DNA from: Pocillopora verrucosa
Lineage: Eukaryota > Cnidaria > Anthozoa > Scleractinia > Pocilloporidae
NCBI RefSeq assembly: GCF_036669915.1
Contig: NC_089314.1
Span: forward strand, 6,157,667-6,221,666
DNA: 64,000 nucleotides
Reading direction: 5' to 3'
Part shown: positions 37,601 to 50,969 of the stretch, one piece after another
Position numbering within the stretch: the stretch's first letter is position 1
Layout: each line of letters begins with the position of its first letter
The notes under the pieces: generated by a model
Told to the model about the DNA's origin: nothing
What the model saw: the letters and a program-made list of their open reading frames with translations, nothing else
Databases searched by the model: none
Made by a program: the position numbers and the translations under genes

Positions 37601-39973
37601 CATGATTGAACAACCGAGCCATGTCTACACCAGCTGAAAGAAACGAACACAGCAATCATTATCTCTTAGCAACCACAACAACTACTGAAATGATACTTGG
37701 ATGCGGTTATAAACACCAAGATGCAATGGGACATCTATTATGGGGAGACCCCGGGAAATCAAAAACAGGTCCTTTATAATGGTCTGGAATCCTGCCCAGG
37801 GGGAGTAGCGACACTTCTGGTCGCCGTGGAAGCTGGGATAAGCTCGTGACAAATGTTTGTGTTTCTTGAATGGAGGCTTCCCAAAGGAAAGGTTCCAACT
37901 CATTTCGATTTTGGAGCAAGGGGAGTATAAAAATAAATTGCAAGCAAAAAATCTGGTGTAAACAAGCTGTCCCACAAGTCATATGATGATGTTTGGTTTT
38001 CTTTTCCTTTGTGTCCTATATAATGAGCTTCCTTGAGTCACGTTCTACTTATGAATGGAATCAACAGGTTACCAAGAATTCTACAAAGTAACAAACTCAC
38101 TGTGGTTCTCAAGACCCCTCAAGGAAGCCATTGTTGCCTGCGAAAGCAGAAAATAGAAACAAAGCAATGACATCAGTTCTAAGAATGTCACAAATGTTTT
38201 CTGGTCACGTGATAGTAAAACGTCTGCACGTTCGCAAAACTGTGTTTCGCATGCACAAAAAATTATACTGATTAACCAACGTGGGCGACACTTAGGGCCT
38301 GATTCCAACTGGATGCCCGTATATGTGCATACTAGACCCTTCAATACCAACAGAGAACGAAGGAAACAATTTTGACCAAAGTTCTGAATTGAAACCATTA
38401 CCTTAATGTTGCTTAGGACCTCCGAGGGACGTGCAATCCTAAGGTTATCAGAATCAAACTGTGCCATAGTCACCACAGACCTACCAAGACGGTCATTGAT
38501 TTTTAGCAAGAAAGGAGTACAAGTGACTCAGTGAGACCCAAAATAGTGTTGAAATTGCAGAAGTAACTGATGGGTGGATATGAAATGGAGGGTTTAAACA
38601 TTTAAATGAGAAAAAAAAAAACCTCAACGGTAATCGCATCCATCTTAAAGTTCACCTTAAAAAATCCCAGTAAACATCATCCCCGGGTGAGTAGGGTGGG
38701 GATGGGGTTGAGACGGAGGTTTTTGGGAGGATTACATGGTTTCCTAGTGGAAAGGAGCGGGGATCAGTCGTCACCAACAGAGTATAAAGGGGGACTATAG
38801 TACAGAAAATTGACTGCTAAATTAACTGAGAGTGAATGGAGGGTTTATGGTAGTAATAAAACAGAGAAATGGGGAGGGTTAAGTGAATTTTATATCGAGG
38901 CACAATTAAAATCCTCCCCAACCCCCCTTCCCCCCAGCGATTACTAACGACCGGTCCCTAAAGAGCCTACACGTGTACATGTATCCAACCTTACACAATC
39001 GTTATTCTCTGAAGATAAACTCACTTTGTAAAGAACTCCTCCAATTGAGAGTTGAGATATTCCCGAGGAGCAAAGATGTGTTCCCACACTGGAATAGCTT
39101 CTGTGTACGTGATCGCTCGGCAGATTTCGGTCAAAGCAATCAGTTTTCCATCCAAACTGCAAAATACACGAAATTACTGTATAAAACAAGAAAAAAAGAC
39201 GATGAAGATTGCTCTGCAGCAAGGATGGATTGAAATTCATAGTTTTTTTCCAGTTATAAAAAATTTCATTGAAAATTTATGATCAGATTCCTCCACGGGA
39301 AATCAGAATCCTTTAAAATGTGCTAGTGTCCAACTAGTATCTGAGAGACATGGGTTCGAATTCTATTAAGGCCTTAATTTTTCAGTCTTCTTCTCTGCAA
39401 TTGCTTCTATTGTGGTTCAACTGCGGGTATCATTGCTTAACCTGAGTATCCACATAACTGACGAAAAACAGATTAACGAGTCTTTGAATACTCCTAACAG
39501 CGCCTAGATGTGTACCATAGACGACAGATAATACTCACGCTGAAAGTTTTTCTCTGCTCTTTCGGAAGCTCTCGCTGCCGGGTGGAGCGTACTCGTTCTG
39601 CACGTTCTTCTTGTTCTTGTCCTTTTTCGGTCCGGAAGATAATTCTGTCATCAAACTAACGGCTTGCAACTGCCATAGCTACAAACACAACAACAATAAC
39701 AAAAACAACTACAACAACGATATTTTAAAATACACTGAAATGCATTAATGAATTAAAATGCAAGTAAGAAACTAACTGTAGCATTAACTTGCAATTTGAA
39801 TACGTCTTCAGGGGTCTGAGTGACTTATTCCATACGCGGCTGCGTAGTAAGCGGCTGTGCCTAAAAATGGGGCCGCCGCATAAGGCAGGAATTATCGTTT
39901 ATTATTAAGAACACATTTCAGTCAAACGACTGAATTACGTGAATATGTACAATACAATAAGGCGAATATTAAA

Positions 39974-40004
<31 letters not shown>

Positions 40005-43000
40005 CAGTGGCTATTTTTTTCCAGTTATAAAAAAATTTCATTGGCAAAAATGCGAAACCCAAACACGAGAGCCTGCACGCAGGCAAAAAAAAAGAGAAAA
40101 AACAGCGCTAATAGGTCCTAAGGCGGTGGTAGACCGCCGGGAACCGGCTTTTACTGAAACCGCTGCGTCTTGCAGAAGCGTGTGTTTTTTTTGCCTTTAC
40201 CCGCTCTTTCTTACGAACCTGCTGATTGAGGTGAATATGATCAGGACACAGTTGGCTCAAGATATTCCTAGCTTCCTTTGCCATGGATTCCAGAAACAGA
40301 TTCACCGCCGCCAAACTACGATCCCCTATGGGATGGCGCTGTCATTGATCAAGAAAATGAAAATAACGTTGCAAGATTAAACTTCATGTTAAATTTACTA
40401 AAGACACGTAATCGTGGGAGATACATTTCTCTTATACATAACCCGTTGGAACCTTTTTTTCTCTGATCTACATCGGTTCTTTGTAATACTGAAAATATGG
40501 AAGTTTTGTTTTGTTGTCTGAAAACAGTTGTTAATAAACACGTAAAAAAATGAGAGTTTAAAAGTCAAGTTTTGTTGGATTAACACGTGGTAGGGAGCGT
40601 TGATACTGAACAACAAAAGCATCTTAAGTTTGAGAGAAGGATGGCGCTGAGGTACGTACAGTATACATTTTCTCCACACTGTTCTCTATACATTTCTCAT
40701 GGTACTGACAAGGAGAATTTGTTTAACAATCAAGAGCTTCTTTAGTTGGTGATCATTTCCTTTATTCTCATGACCTCAATGTTTGTTTTAGGGGTGATAC
40801 TGATGGGAGAAATTAGTTGCTAATCACTCTTAGGGGGTTAAAGGGTTAATACATAAAGTAAGATCGGGGCTTTGAGGTCAACTTTTTTAAAGCTGAGGGG
40901 GGGGGGGAGACTGAAGAGGCTTGATAAAATTTAAATACAAAATACAATAAAGGCTTGCTACATTGCACTGTACCTCTTCTGGGCAAAAATCACTTGTACA
41001 AGACATGAAGTGGCCACAGATCAATGGAAATGCAACAGAAAATCTGGCAAGAAAAATAAACAGTGACTAAATTTGGCAAACTGACTTGGGAACATTGTCT
41101 TTCGTTTTAACAATTACATACTAGCCTGATGTTAATCTGAGTACCTCTTGCTGGGTGGTAAGGAAACATTTGAGCAGGACGCACAAAGTGCAAAAGCACG
41201 TTGTACGGAGGGAAAGAAAGATAGTAAATTCTGGCACAATAGTTAAATATAGAGAGCAGGGGACTAAGAAGATGTTAAATACCCTAACAGGACTCAAACT
41301 GGGTCACTTCCTATTTTGCACTTGGATGCTCTACTAAATGAACTGAGAAAAACGTATTGGCAAAGGGTCCTGTGTGGAGCTTACATGTTCTTTGTTTTCA
41401 GAGAGGCATAGAGTGAATTTTCACATGTTACATTGATATGAGTATACTTAGTTTGCAAGCAGGTTCACAGCATTACAGCTGCTATGAGAGTGTGAGTGTA
41501 AGAGGAATTTTTATTACAAAATTCTGATGATTACGGCTGCATCTCTCACAGGCAGCAACAAGCACAACCATGTAACTCTCGTGAAACTCACACACCACAC
41601 TTAAAAAAATTGGCAATGGTGCTGTTGTTACCGTGAATACTTGTAATCCTCCACACACTTCAAAAATGAATCCTCAAAAAAGCTGGGATAAAAACTAAAA
41701 GAGAAAAATTTAATTACCAATTGAAAATAGATTAATAATTACCTCTCTACAAAGTGAATTTAGGTAATGGAAATACATTACACACACGAAAAAAGATGTC
41801 ATCTGTGCGTGGGTTGAGGATACCAGAAAGTAAAGACTTTAACTCAGATTTCAAGGGAGGATAGCACCAATGTTTCCAAGATCAACCCTGTGAGTTTAAG
41901 TATTTTGTGGAGAAATGATCAGATTTTAAGGATTACCAGTGATTTTAAGTGTAGGAAACTATCAATGACAACATGTAACACCTTACCAGAAAATGGACAG
42001 ATCAGAGATCTCATTCAAAAGCCTTTCTGGTGTATCAACCAGTTTGGAGTGGAATGCCACATTGTTCATGAGCACTGCCAAGTCTCGGTTATCTTTTAAC
42101 TCTGGTGCTGCTCCACGAACACTGGTATAAGCCTATAATAAATGCAAAAACAGTGTGGGAGTGTTGCATTAAACAGCACCACCATTTGGTATTATTTACA
42201 ACAGAACCTTTCCAGAATGGCTTCCTTGGCAACAATGGGGACAGATAGCAGTTGGCTCCTCTCAGATGTGGTTGTTAAGGGGAGATTGTGGTGTAATATC
42301 ATGACACTTGTTTTCTTCAGAAGCTAGTACACAATTTTTTCACTTGCATAAATTCTCACCAATGCTTTTTTATACCAGTTTACATGTCTCAATCAGAAGT
42401 TGATGTTTAAATGAAAAATGATGACAAAACAGGATAAGTAATGTACAGTGAGTCTATCAGTTTGTGGAATGTTTGCTTTCAGTATTGTGAGCATCATGTT
42501 CTAGGTCTAACAGAATTAAACTATCAAAGATTGTCCACTAAAGCAAGTTTTCATACATTTTGCAAAACCTTTTGTCAAGGATAGGTTATTCTGGCATTTG
42601 GGATGGGTTTTAGAGGCAGTGCTATTGTAGAGAGGCAGCTGTTGATACAAATTCTACTGTTTTATGGTGTAATGGGTGATTCCTATTAGTGCTAGGATTT
42701 GACTGTTGACTTTGCTACTGAACTGTACAGTCATGTGGTAAAATACCTGAAGACGCATCCAGTCCAATCGAAGACTCTCAAAATCAAACGTGTCTCCTGC
42801 TTCAACTGACAAATTAAATTCAGAGAGCAAACTTACTTCAATGACCACCATTACACAATCTCATAAAAAACCTTTAGTGATAAAACAAAATCCTAATTCT
42901 ATGTTACTATGGTAACCGGTATACACCTAAAGCACTGTATCCTGTTAATTCGTAAAATCTGATTGGTACAGTAATTATCTCTCCAGATGCTGAATCCATG

Positions 43001-46000
43001 TAAATCATTTGAGGGAAATTTGTGTTACAGCAAGACAATGATCTTCTTCCTCAAAGATTGTCTTCAATTCCTATAACTTGTTTGCTGGGTTTAATTGGAT
43101 TTTTTCATGTGGAGAATTTAAAAGAATTAATCAACATTTCATTTCACATTGATCAATTCTTGTATTGAAAGGGTAAGACAGTCTGCAACATTCTCTGCAG
43201 ATAAGAGACTTGTACCTTGTTTGACATTCAGCAGTGTAAGATCCTCAATAAATGATGTCATAATAATGGAGATGTCATCAGAACAGACTGAAATTTTCTA
43301 TCAAACAGAAAAGCAAAAAAGATGCAGTGTCAAAGCTTTTATGCACAAACTTGTGCTTACAATTTACAAGTAAATTGTATACATATATCAACAGTAAATT
43401 ATAAGAATGTTGCACAAAAGATATCAAAGCAAAATTCTAGTAACAGATAAGACCCCAAAGTAAACCTTGCACGTTATAAGTATATTTTCATGATGTTATG
43501 ATTATATTAACTCAAGTCATCCCAAACATTCTTTATTTTGCAAAGCTGTCAAAAGAGAGGACCATTCCTGTGAGGAAGAGAGAAACCTTAAACCTTTCAC
43601 CTCTACAAGTAACTAGCCTCTAATTTCTCTTTACAATATCATCCCTGAATCAAACATTAAGGTCATGAGAATATAAGAAACGATCACCAACTAAAAAAAA
43701 TCTCTTGATTGTGAAACAAAATTCTCCTTGTTATCACCTCAGGAATATTAAGAGGAAAGTGAGGAGAATCTGCACACTGATGTTAGGGTGTAAAGGGTTA
43801 AACTAAAGAAGTAAGATTATGCTTTTTTTTAAACTACTATTTGAAGCACCAGTTAAAATTTATACAGTACTAGTTGAGACTCAAGTCAGTAAAACAAACC
43901 TGTACAACTTCTTTGAGCACAGCTACATCAAAACCACCCAGGTACTGGACAAAATACCGCTGCAATACTGATACATATTTCTGGATTATGCCTTATAGAA
44001 AGAAAAAAGATTAAACCCAATTTAATGACCTTGTTTAACTCTCAGCCTTTCATAAATTTCTAAATGAATAAAGGAGTAAGTTTCTAAAGAAACTGTGGTG
44101 CTGCGTCAGTGGGAGAGTATAGCAGGTAATTTAGTGTTAATAACTGAGTTGAAAACGTAAATTAGCCACCACAAAGGGTAAAAAAAGCTGACATTTTGAG
44201 CATTAGCCCTTCGTCAGAGTGATCGTACTTTTAACCCTTAAAAAAACTTTAAGATGAGAATCTAATTTCTCACAACAGAAACACCCCTGAATCAAACATG
44301 AAGGTTATGAGTAAAAGAAAATTATTTAAAACTCAAGAAACTCTTAATTGTTGGACAAATACTCCTATTTTAAGTACCATAGGAAATGTACAGAGAACAG
44401 TAAGGAGAACTTGCATACTGATGTTAGTCTACACAGACAAGGATAAAGTGACCTGATTTCTTACCTCTTACTTCCTCCACATAAAGCAGCAACTGAGGTA
44501 ATTTACTGACACAGAGAGGAAGTGTGGTAAAGATAAAACATAAAAATTAGCTACACAGAAAAACTAGCAAAGAGAATGATAAAAAAAGCCTGCACTTTTA
44601 CTAGTGCTTACACCTGTGCCAGTACTTGCAGTACAAGCTGCTTTGCCAAGCTAATGATAAAACCAACTCAGTCTTAACAAGAAGTTTTCCACTTGCCTGA
44701 CCCATAAACCCCTCACCAGACTAGTCTACGTATTGCTACCAGACATTATTTACCCTAAAGGTCAACAATTTAGTTCAGAGCATGGTTATTGCCATGCCTG
44801 TGCAAGCTCTAGGAGCTGTAAGTCAGTGCAGGATGTTACGCATGAATAAGTGTATATCACCCACTCAATACAGAACACAACCATCTCCAGAGGCAGTCTA
44901 TTGGTTTCCAAACTGTCTAGAAATGTGACAGTTATTTTCATTAAGTTAGTACTAGTTTTTTTCTCACTTGTCAACATAGTCTTCTTGGTTCAACTTTCTC
45001 CCTTTTGGTGGTGGATTACAGGTGTGCCTCACAAGCCACATGATCTCATCTCTTGTCATGCTTAATGCTTGAAGCACAACAATGATCTGTTGACAGAAAA
45101 AAAAATGCATTTCAAAGAATGCAGGCCTTTGTTGTAGAGGAGACTGTCAGTATCCAAGGTGATTAACTTTTGCTTCTGCTGGGCAACTCATGAATCTTTG
45201 CCTCTACAAAGTCTCTTAAAAATGGACATCTAAGATTTCTTACAATTAAGAGTTTTCAGGTACACTGTTAATCTTTTCCAAACAAAGCTTGGAAATAAGA
45301 TTTTTTTTCTTGCTAACACCAAATTCTATCTAAATAAACTAAACTGTAAGTAACAATATGTAATCCTAGGTGCAAAATCTACCTTGGGTCCCAAAAGGCC
45401 TGGTTGATCAGAAAGAATTAGAGACATTTCTCTCAATGCAGTTCTAAGGTAGTTACGACGTTCCTTGTGAATTGGTCCTCTGTCAACAGGAAACAACACA
45501 AATATAATGAAATAGGCATAAATGCAGTACTAACAGGCACAAGCCAGAGAATGTTGTTATCAAATATTTTCTGTTGTAAATGAAAATAATATTTAAGGAA
45601 ATAATTATATCTGACAACAGTATAACAAAGTTATTAATCAATTCATGATACCCTGAGTAACTGAATACCTTAATGCAGATAATAAATTTGCTTTGTTAAA
45701 CTACACTCAATTACCTTGTTGTTAATGCATGTGTCATAGCATCTTGAATATCTTTGACACGCTTGCCATACCTGGAAAACAAAATTAACAGACAGTAAAA
45801 AGCATATATTCTCATTGGGTTAAACCACTTCAGCTTGCTTTCTTTCCTTTGTCTAAAAATTATAGAAATGAATCAGCAAAAAAAGAAAATCCTTATTAAA
45901 TTGACAAGTTAAGAAAATTTTCAACTAAGAAAAATTTGGGAAAAACACTCGAAAAGAAAAATTGTCACAACCCCAAGATGTGAAAGACTGTCATGAAGAT

Positions 46001-48256
46001 TTCCAAGATATATATAATATGCAGATATAAATCCTGTGTAACATAATGCTTTGAGTGAATTTTGATCTAACATGAAATTCTCCCTCTGTTTCATAAGGGA
46101 ATACAAGAAAATTTGGAAGGAGAATTTGGCAAGCTATCACATGCCACTTGGGGCTTTAAAACCACACACTCCTTCAATTCTTTGAGGCAAAAAAAGTTGC
46201 AGATCTATTTATCTCACCCTTTCATCCCATCTAGTAAATTTTGAAACTCCTTGTGATACATAATGATTTCATCACGGAACAAAGTAACACAGTAACCATC
46301 TTGTAATGCAATCTTCCAGATGTCTGTCACACCAGGCATGGCAAGTTGCTGATGACAAAGTGTGTATCCAACTATAGAGCAAAAAAAAAAAAATCATACA
46401 CAATTCCTTATGACAGTCAACCGAACATGAAGACATTCCAGCTGACCTAAGATTCAGCTCCCAAAGGAAAAAAACCCATTTCAATTGGTGGGACTTTCTA
46501 ATGAAATAAAATCATTTGTGTAGACACTTACACAATATCCACTTCTGCATTCTGTCCAGTGAAAGGTACTCTACTGGAGGCTGCAAAAGCAAAATGTCAT
46601 GTAAGTTGTAGATCCAATGTGACCTCAGTATTCAACCTGGTTTATTAATTGATTTGATAATTATTTCATCTTACACTTGTTGTTCAACCCAATTTGATTT
46701 GTAGCAAACCATGTACTGTATGATTATGTCTTCAAAAGGTATCATTCAAAAATTCAATTAGTTGTCATTCACTGCCAATTAAGATCTGACAATTATCTGT
46801 CTGTTAAATGATGATCATAGATTCCTTTGTCAAGTGTAGCTGAGAATTTGGTGTATTTACAGTGTCAGTAATGATGCCTAGTTCATATTATTTCCATTGT
46901 CATTAAATGTCTGCTTGTATATCAAAATAGTTAAAAGAATAATCGCTTTTAATGTTGTAATGGTTAAACTGGATGAAATACAGCTGAGACATGTGAAGAA
47001 ACTTAAACACGATACTTACCACATCACTGGTGACTGGATTGAGCATCTGTAATGGAGCACTGATGATGCTAACAATCTGTGTTTGACGCCACTGAGGATT
47101 TAAATCAAAACCTCATTCACCCAAAAAATAACTAAAACTTTTAACATGTGTATCTGAAGCAATTCGAGCAAGAATTCTCCTCTGCTCATTAACATCATTC
47201 CTCCAAATAAGACTCACCTGTTCTCCTGGAGTATTTCTCCTCAAATAGATCTCATGAACTGAGTGGAGGGCAGTTGACACTCTCTGCAACAGATTAAGAA
47301 AATGTTTTGAGCCTAAGAGTACCAGTTACAGTGTAGTAAACTTTCCAAAACAGTCACTTAATATAATCCATCAATCAAAAAACCCATCACTCTCACTTGA
47401 ATATCAACAGAATGAAAACACAGCAATAAAATTAACACTAGAACGAAAATATTTTTACAGTAGACTTGAATATGTTGGCTGGTTTTAAAATAAAGATCAT
47501 CAATATCTAACCTGTTGATGCGGAACAAATTGCTCAGCAATTTTTTTCAACGGACTTTCATATTCAACAATCATAGACCCCAGTCGTGGAAAGGAATCTT
47601 CCCTACGAAAAAGTGTACAATAAAATGAAGTAAGTTTAAACTAGGCAAGTTAATGACTATGTGAGGGGAAATCACCAGTTGAGTATTTACATGATATTTC
47701 CTGTGCCTTAGGCATGTCAATTAATCATTAAAAGTAAAACAGATGGGTACACTAAAGTTGTCACAAGTAATAGCCAATTGTTTTTAACAATTTTCCTTTC
47801 CTTTCATTTTCCTTGATTCTGTCCAAAAGACTTATCAGGCATGAGAAGTTACAAGTTGAAATGATTTTTGAAAAACAAAGTTTTGAGTCTACACCCTCCC
47901 TCTAGCTGAGAGAACATGTACACTGTACCTGCTGAGTGTCTAAATCTACCTACCCTCTGCCATTCTTCATTTCATAGGCATGATTAAACAGACCCAATAC
48001 AGCTTTGCGATCATCCACTCGGGCAACCAGCATCATAAGTGCGGCATAGGTAACAATCACATCCAAATAAGCCTTTGTCAAGTCATAGTTTAATGTCTAC
48101 AAAAGGTGACATTAAAATAGTTTAACCCTTTAACTCTCATGAGTGACCAAGACATAATTTCTCCGTACAATATCAATACAATATCAAGCAGATAAGTGAT
48201 GAGAATACCGAAATTGTATGTTTGACAGTAAGGAGAATTGCAAATTTGATCTGGGA

Positions 48257-48294
<38 letters not shown>

Positions 48295-50027
48295 AAACAT
48301 TTACCTTTTTTCCAAACAAGGAAATGGGTTGAAGCTGATGCACTGAACATAAACTGTGCAAGATTGAGTTGTTGATTTTTCAGTAACATAGGCGATGTGT
48401 ACTTATACAAAATAAATTTATGTCCCAAGAGTTGACATTATCCTTAACTTCCACAAATCTCTTTTCAATTACTTTGTGTTTGTATTGAAATATAGCAAGA
48501 AAAAAATGCATTGTCAAGAAAACAGGAGTAAAATATTGGAAAAACTGAGAAGGCACTTACAATGTCAAAATGTACAAAACTAGCATCAATCTCTGTTAGG
48601 AGCTCACTGGTGTTATCCTGAATCAAAATGAATTAAACAATAATTAGAATCAAACAAACAATAATTTCGTGGCTATGGTCATCAAAATGATCATAGAATT
48701 AAGTTATTGTTGTTGATAATAACAGCAACAACAGAGTAGCTATGTAAGGGAGGGCTACTTTGTATTTCATTTGTGTAAACTTGAAAACACTGTCTACAGA
48801 TGTTTATGATACAGTCATTTCAAAATTTGATTGAAATGATTATGAAATGATCAGCACTCAAAAGAATTGAGGATCACTGTTGTCTAAGAAGTTTGAAATG
48901 TGGCTTTTTCAATTGCACTCTGTCACTGCTTGTCTCCTTTTTAGCCAATATTTAAGCATGTTGCATATGCTAGTTGATAAGCATCAATATATAAAGCATC
49001 AGTAAAACTTACTCTGAATTCCATAACATCCACAAATGTATAATAATAATTAGACAGTCCTTTGATAACCTCATTCTGGATGCTGTGAACTGGTTGAAGT
49101 GCAACACTCTAAACAATAACAAGAAGAATAGAATTCTAGTTTCATGGAAACATCACAAAAAACCTTAGAAAATTCTATCAATTTGAACAATACATGCATA
49201 AAAACTTTCTCCTCAAAACTAAATGCAGTACCTCTAGTGGTTCTAAACTTAAATAACTTTAATTTGTAATAATGGAGAAGTGTACCTTGGTGTCTGTTAC
49301 GGGAAATTTCTTAACAATGGCCTTGATTGCTGGATCCAGTGCTTTGTCAGTCAAAAAGCCTGGCCTTGATTTTGAATCAGAACATGCCTTGAAAATAAAA
49401 AAAAGAACACAGAAACAATTACACAGACAATAACTACGTACATCAAGGGTTTGATGCCTGCAGATCGCATACAGATCACACTTTACTCCTGCAACATCAA
49501 ACACTTTTGTCAAATTTCCAATCCTTGGTGGATATTTCAATTAGCAAGCGTTAAAGTAGAAGAGGGTATTATCAGCTGTACACGTTCAGCCTAAACAGTA
49601 AGTTTGCGTCCTAATCTTGGATGATTTTGTGTGAATAAATGAACCATCACCTTAGGAAAAACATTCGTGATAAGCATCTTTTAAAGAAACAGAAAAGCTA
49701 CGATAAAAGCCGGGAGGAAATGTTTAACCATGGAACCAATTCAAAAGCACTCAATTCACCACAGGCGAGCTATAAACAACTGATCTTGTTCAATGTTTGT
49801 CAGACATGAAGCTCTCAAAGGGGCTCTAATCTGCTCTAGTTTGTATAGCAGCATTTATCAGGAGTACATGGGCAGCAAAGTAAGGTTAACTTAGAGAACA
49901 ACGTGCTATTTCTGACCCTTACTTTCTTGATGTTGTAAATTCGAGTGAGCATTCCAATTCCACGATCATTCAAAATCGTCAACTTTTCTGCCAGCCTCTG
50001 CTCTGTTACCGAAACTCCCCGATCCAT
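31667..50027 (-). CDS. NCKAP1: NCKAP1 (Nap1/HEM2), WAVE regulatory complex subunit
   Basis: Cytosolic scaffold that pairs with CYFIP in the WAVE complex and links Rac to Arp2/3-driven actin assembly. I find 37 exons in phase giving 1,111 residues (human about 1,128): 49923-50027, 49286-49387, 49013-49108, 48561-48617, 47954-48096, 47512-47602, 47218-47283, 47020-47091, 46532-46580, 46218-46371, 45715-45771, 45383-45479, 44968-45086, 44465-44505, 43900-43991, 43216-43297, 42747-42805, 41987-42132, 41632-41682, 40974-41043, 40219-40338, 39539-39678, 39025-39156, 38402-38480, 38101-38137, 37531-37633, 37207-37328, 36499-36596, 35517-35610, 34658-34740, 34397-34480, 33982-34063, 33413-33456, 32970-33039, 32737-32846, 31952-32038, 31667-31768. 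Recognisable blocks include [14 protein letters not shown] at the start, [40 protein letters not shown] and, near the end, [11 protein letters not shown]. The donor after 40219 (GTTCGT) is weak but needed for phase. The last exon may instead splice after YK at 31673 (see findings). Many introns carry MITE copies. Confidence 0.96.
32275..32485. mobile_element. TTAACCC MITE (subtype B), decayed
   Basis: Shares TTTCTCCTGACAGCATCAC, AAATAAAGGAAATGATCACC and a similar right part with the copy at 36279. It lies in an NCKAP1 intron. Confidence 0.65.
35216..35320 (+). repeat. SINE body copy
   Basis: Matches the body of the SINE at 18655 (CTCGAAACGTCAGTTTTGAA, CGTTATCAACTCAGTTAATG) but lacks the tRNA-like head. 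In an NCKAP1 intron. Confidence 0.65.
36134..36270. mobile_element. Foldback MITE, copy 2, with 8-bp target duplication
   Basis: Begins GGATCAATATCAGTATCTGG and ends with its reverse complement. Flanked by TAAAACGT on both sides (36126-36133 and 36271-36278). The loop is a little longer than in copy 1 at 4510. Inside an NCKAP1 intron, directly left of a TTAACCC MITE. Confidence 0.9.
36279..36488. mobile_element. TTAACCC MITE (subtype B)
   Basis: Starts TTAACCATTTAACCCCCAAG and ends TTAGGGTGTAAGGGGTTAA. Interior AGTATCACCCCTGAAACAAAC and AAATGATCACCAACTAAAG. Confidence 0.82.
36852..37061. mobile_element. TTAACCC MITE, diverged
   Basis: Starts GTAACCATTCAACTCCCGG, contains AGGTCAGGAGATAAAAG and GATATGACACCAAATTCTCC, and ends GGATCTCGGAATTAGATAG. 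Confidence 0.65.
39973..40001. repeat. (AT)n microsatellite
   Basis: About fourteen AT units in an NCKAP1 intron. Confidence 0.95.
40671..40849. mobile_element. TTAACCC MITE (subtype B), reversed
   Basis: Reverse orientation to the 36279 copy: AGTTGGTGATCATTTCC, TTAGGGGTGATACTGATGGG, and right end CTTAGGGGGTTAAAGGGTTAA. Confidence 0.8.
43588..43802. mobile_element. TTAACCC MITE (subtype B)
   Basis: Starts TTAAACCTTTCACCTC and ends TTAGGGTGTAAAGGGTTAA. Interior AATATCATCCCTGAATCAAAC and ACGATCACCAACTAAA. Confidence 0.8.
44129..44225 (-). repeat. SINE body copy, minus orientation
   Basis: Reverse complement of the 18655 SINE body: AACTGAGTTGAAAACGTAA and CTGACATTTTGAGCATTAGC. Confidence 0.6.
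44231..44440. mobile_element. TTAACCC MITE (subtype B), diverged
   Basis: Starts TTTAACCCTTAAAAAAAC; interior AACACCCCTGAATCAAACATG and GTAAGGAGAACTTGCATACTG; right end degraded after TGATGTTAG. It adjoins the SINE copy at 44129. Confidence 0.7.
48122..48291. mobile_element. TTAACCC MITE (subtype C) with internal deletion, running into (TTA)n
   Basis: Starts TTTAACCCTTTAACTCTCATG, loses part of the interior, and reaches CTGGGAGTTA at 48259, where a (TTA)n microsatellite of about eleven units (48258-48291) replaces the expected AAGGGTTAA end. Confidence 0.78.
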
Positions 50028-50969
50028 ATTTCAATTTTTTGTAGACTTTAACTTCTTTCAACCTTCTTGGATGTACTTTCAGTGGATCATTACGAATTTT
50101 AAACTGTTTTGGAGTATGTTTATAATGAAACGGTAGGAATGTTGTGACAGGGAGGAGGAAGGGATGAAACCAACCCTAGAGCCCGCTATACCGATGCGGT
50201 TAGTGTTAGCTTCCTGTACAGCGTCGTGTAAAATACCGACCATATCGCAGCTCCCGATGGGTAGAAATCGGTGGCGACCATCTACCGACTGTGGACGACA
50301 CATCGATCGACGAGTGGACGGTGATTTATTCTAAGGCTGTTACGAATACCCATAATACTACAAGTGACACGATTTTTCCCTCCTTCATGATCTTATGCAT
50401 TTCTGCAATCGATACTGTTCCAATTACCCGCGGCCCAGTGGGTCTCTGGTCCTCAGTCAGCTGGCCCTCTATCTAGGAGATCGGAGATTTTAAGAACACC
50501 GTCTCTAATACACTCTTAAGCGGGATAAAAAGAGACTGTTTCTTCACGTGACTTCTGTATTTATTCATTCTCAAGGCTTGACGCTTCAATTCTACATACA
50601 AATAGGGTCCAGGAAATTCACTCAATCAAACGAATGAAGAAATGAAAACTAGCGCTTTGGGACTTACTAAAATTCGGGACGAGCGCATAGGATTGTTTTT
50701 GGTTTCTTTTTTGAAACTCTGAACGTAACTTCGGATCGGATAACATGGGACTCATCATTTGAAATATTAAGACTGTTTTGAACAGAACTAGATCGACAGG
50801 GATGAGGTCCTTCCACTAGTCATCTAAGCTTGAAGGCGAAATTCAGATGAGTAGATGTTTCTGAACGGCTTTTTGCTATTGCCCTTGCGGCTATCACGTG
50901 CATCTTGTTGTAATAAACATTTTAATAACTTACTTAGGCTACAAAATTGCTAAAATTCAGCATTCCTTT
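50028..50969. other. Gap between NCKAP1 start and the IGFBP-domain gene 3' end
   Basis: Should hold the NCKAP1 promoter/5' UTR and the 3' UTR of the upstream gene; an AATAAA on the minus strand at 50560-50565 may serve the latter. On the minus strand about 50339-50479 an open stretch reads HKIMKEGKIVSLVVLWVF, but no start, domain or splice partner was found. Confidence 0.55.

Noticed and set aside
50339..50479. Minus-strand open stretch HKIMKEGKIVSLVVLWVF as a coding exon
   Set aside because: No start, no phase-compatible exon on either side and no recognisable domain; likely 5' UTR or chance.
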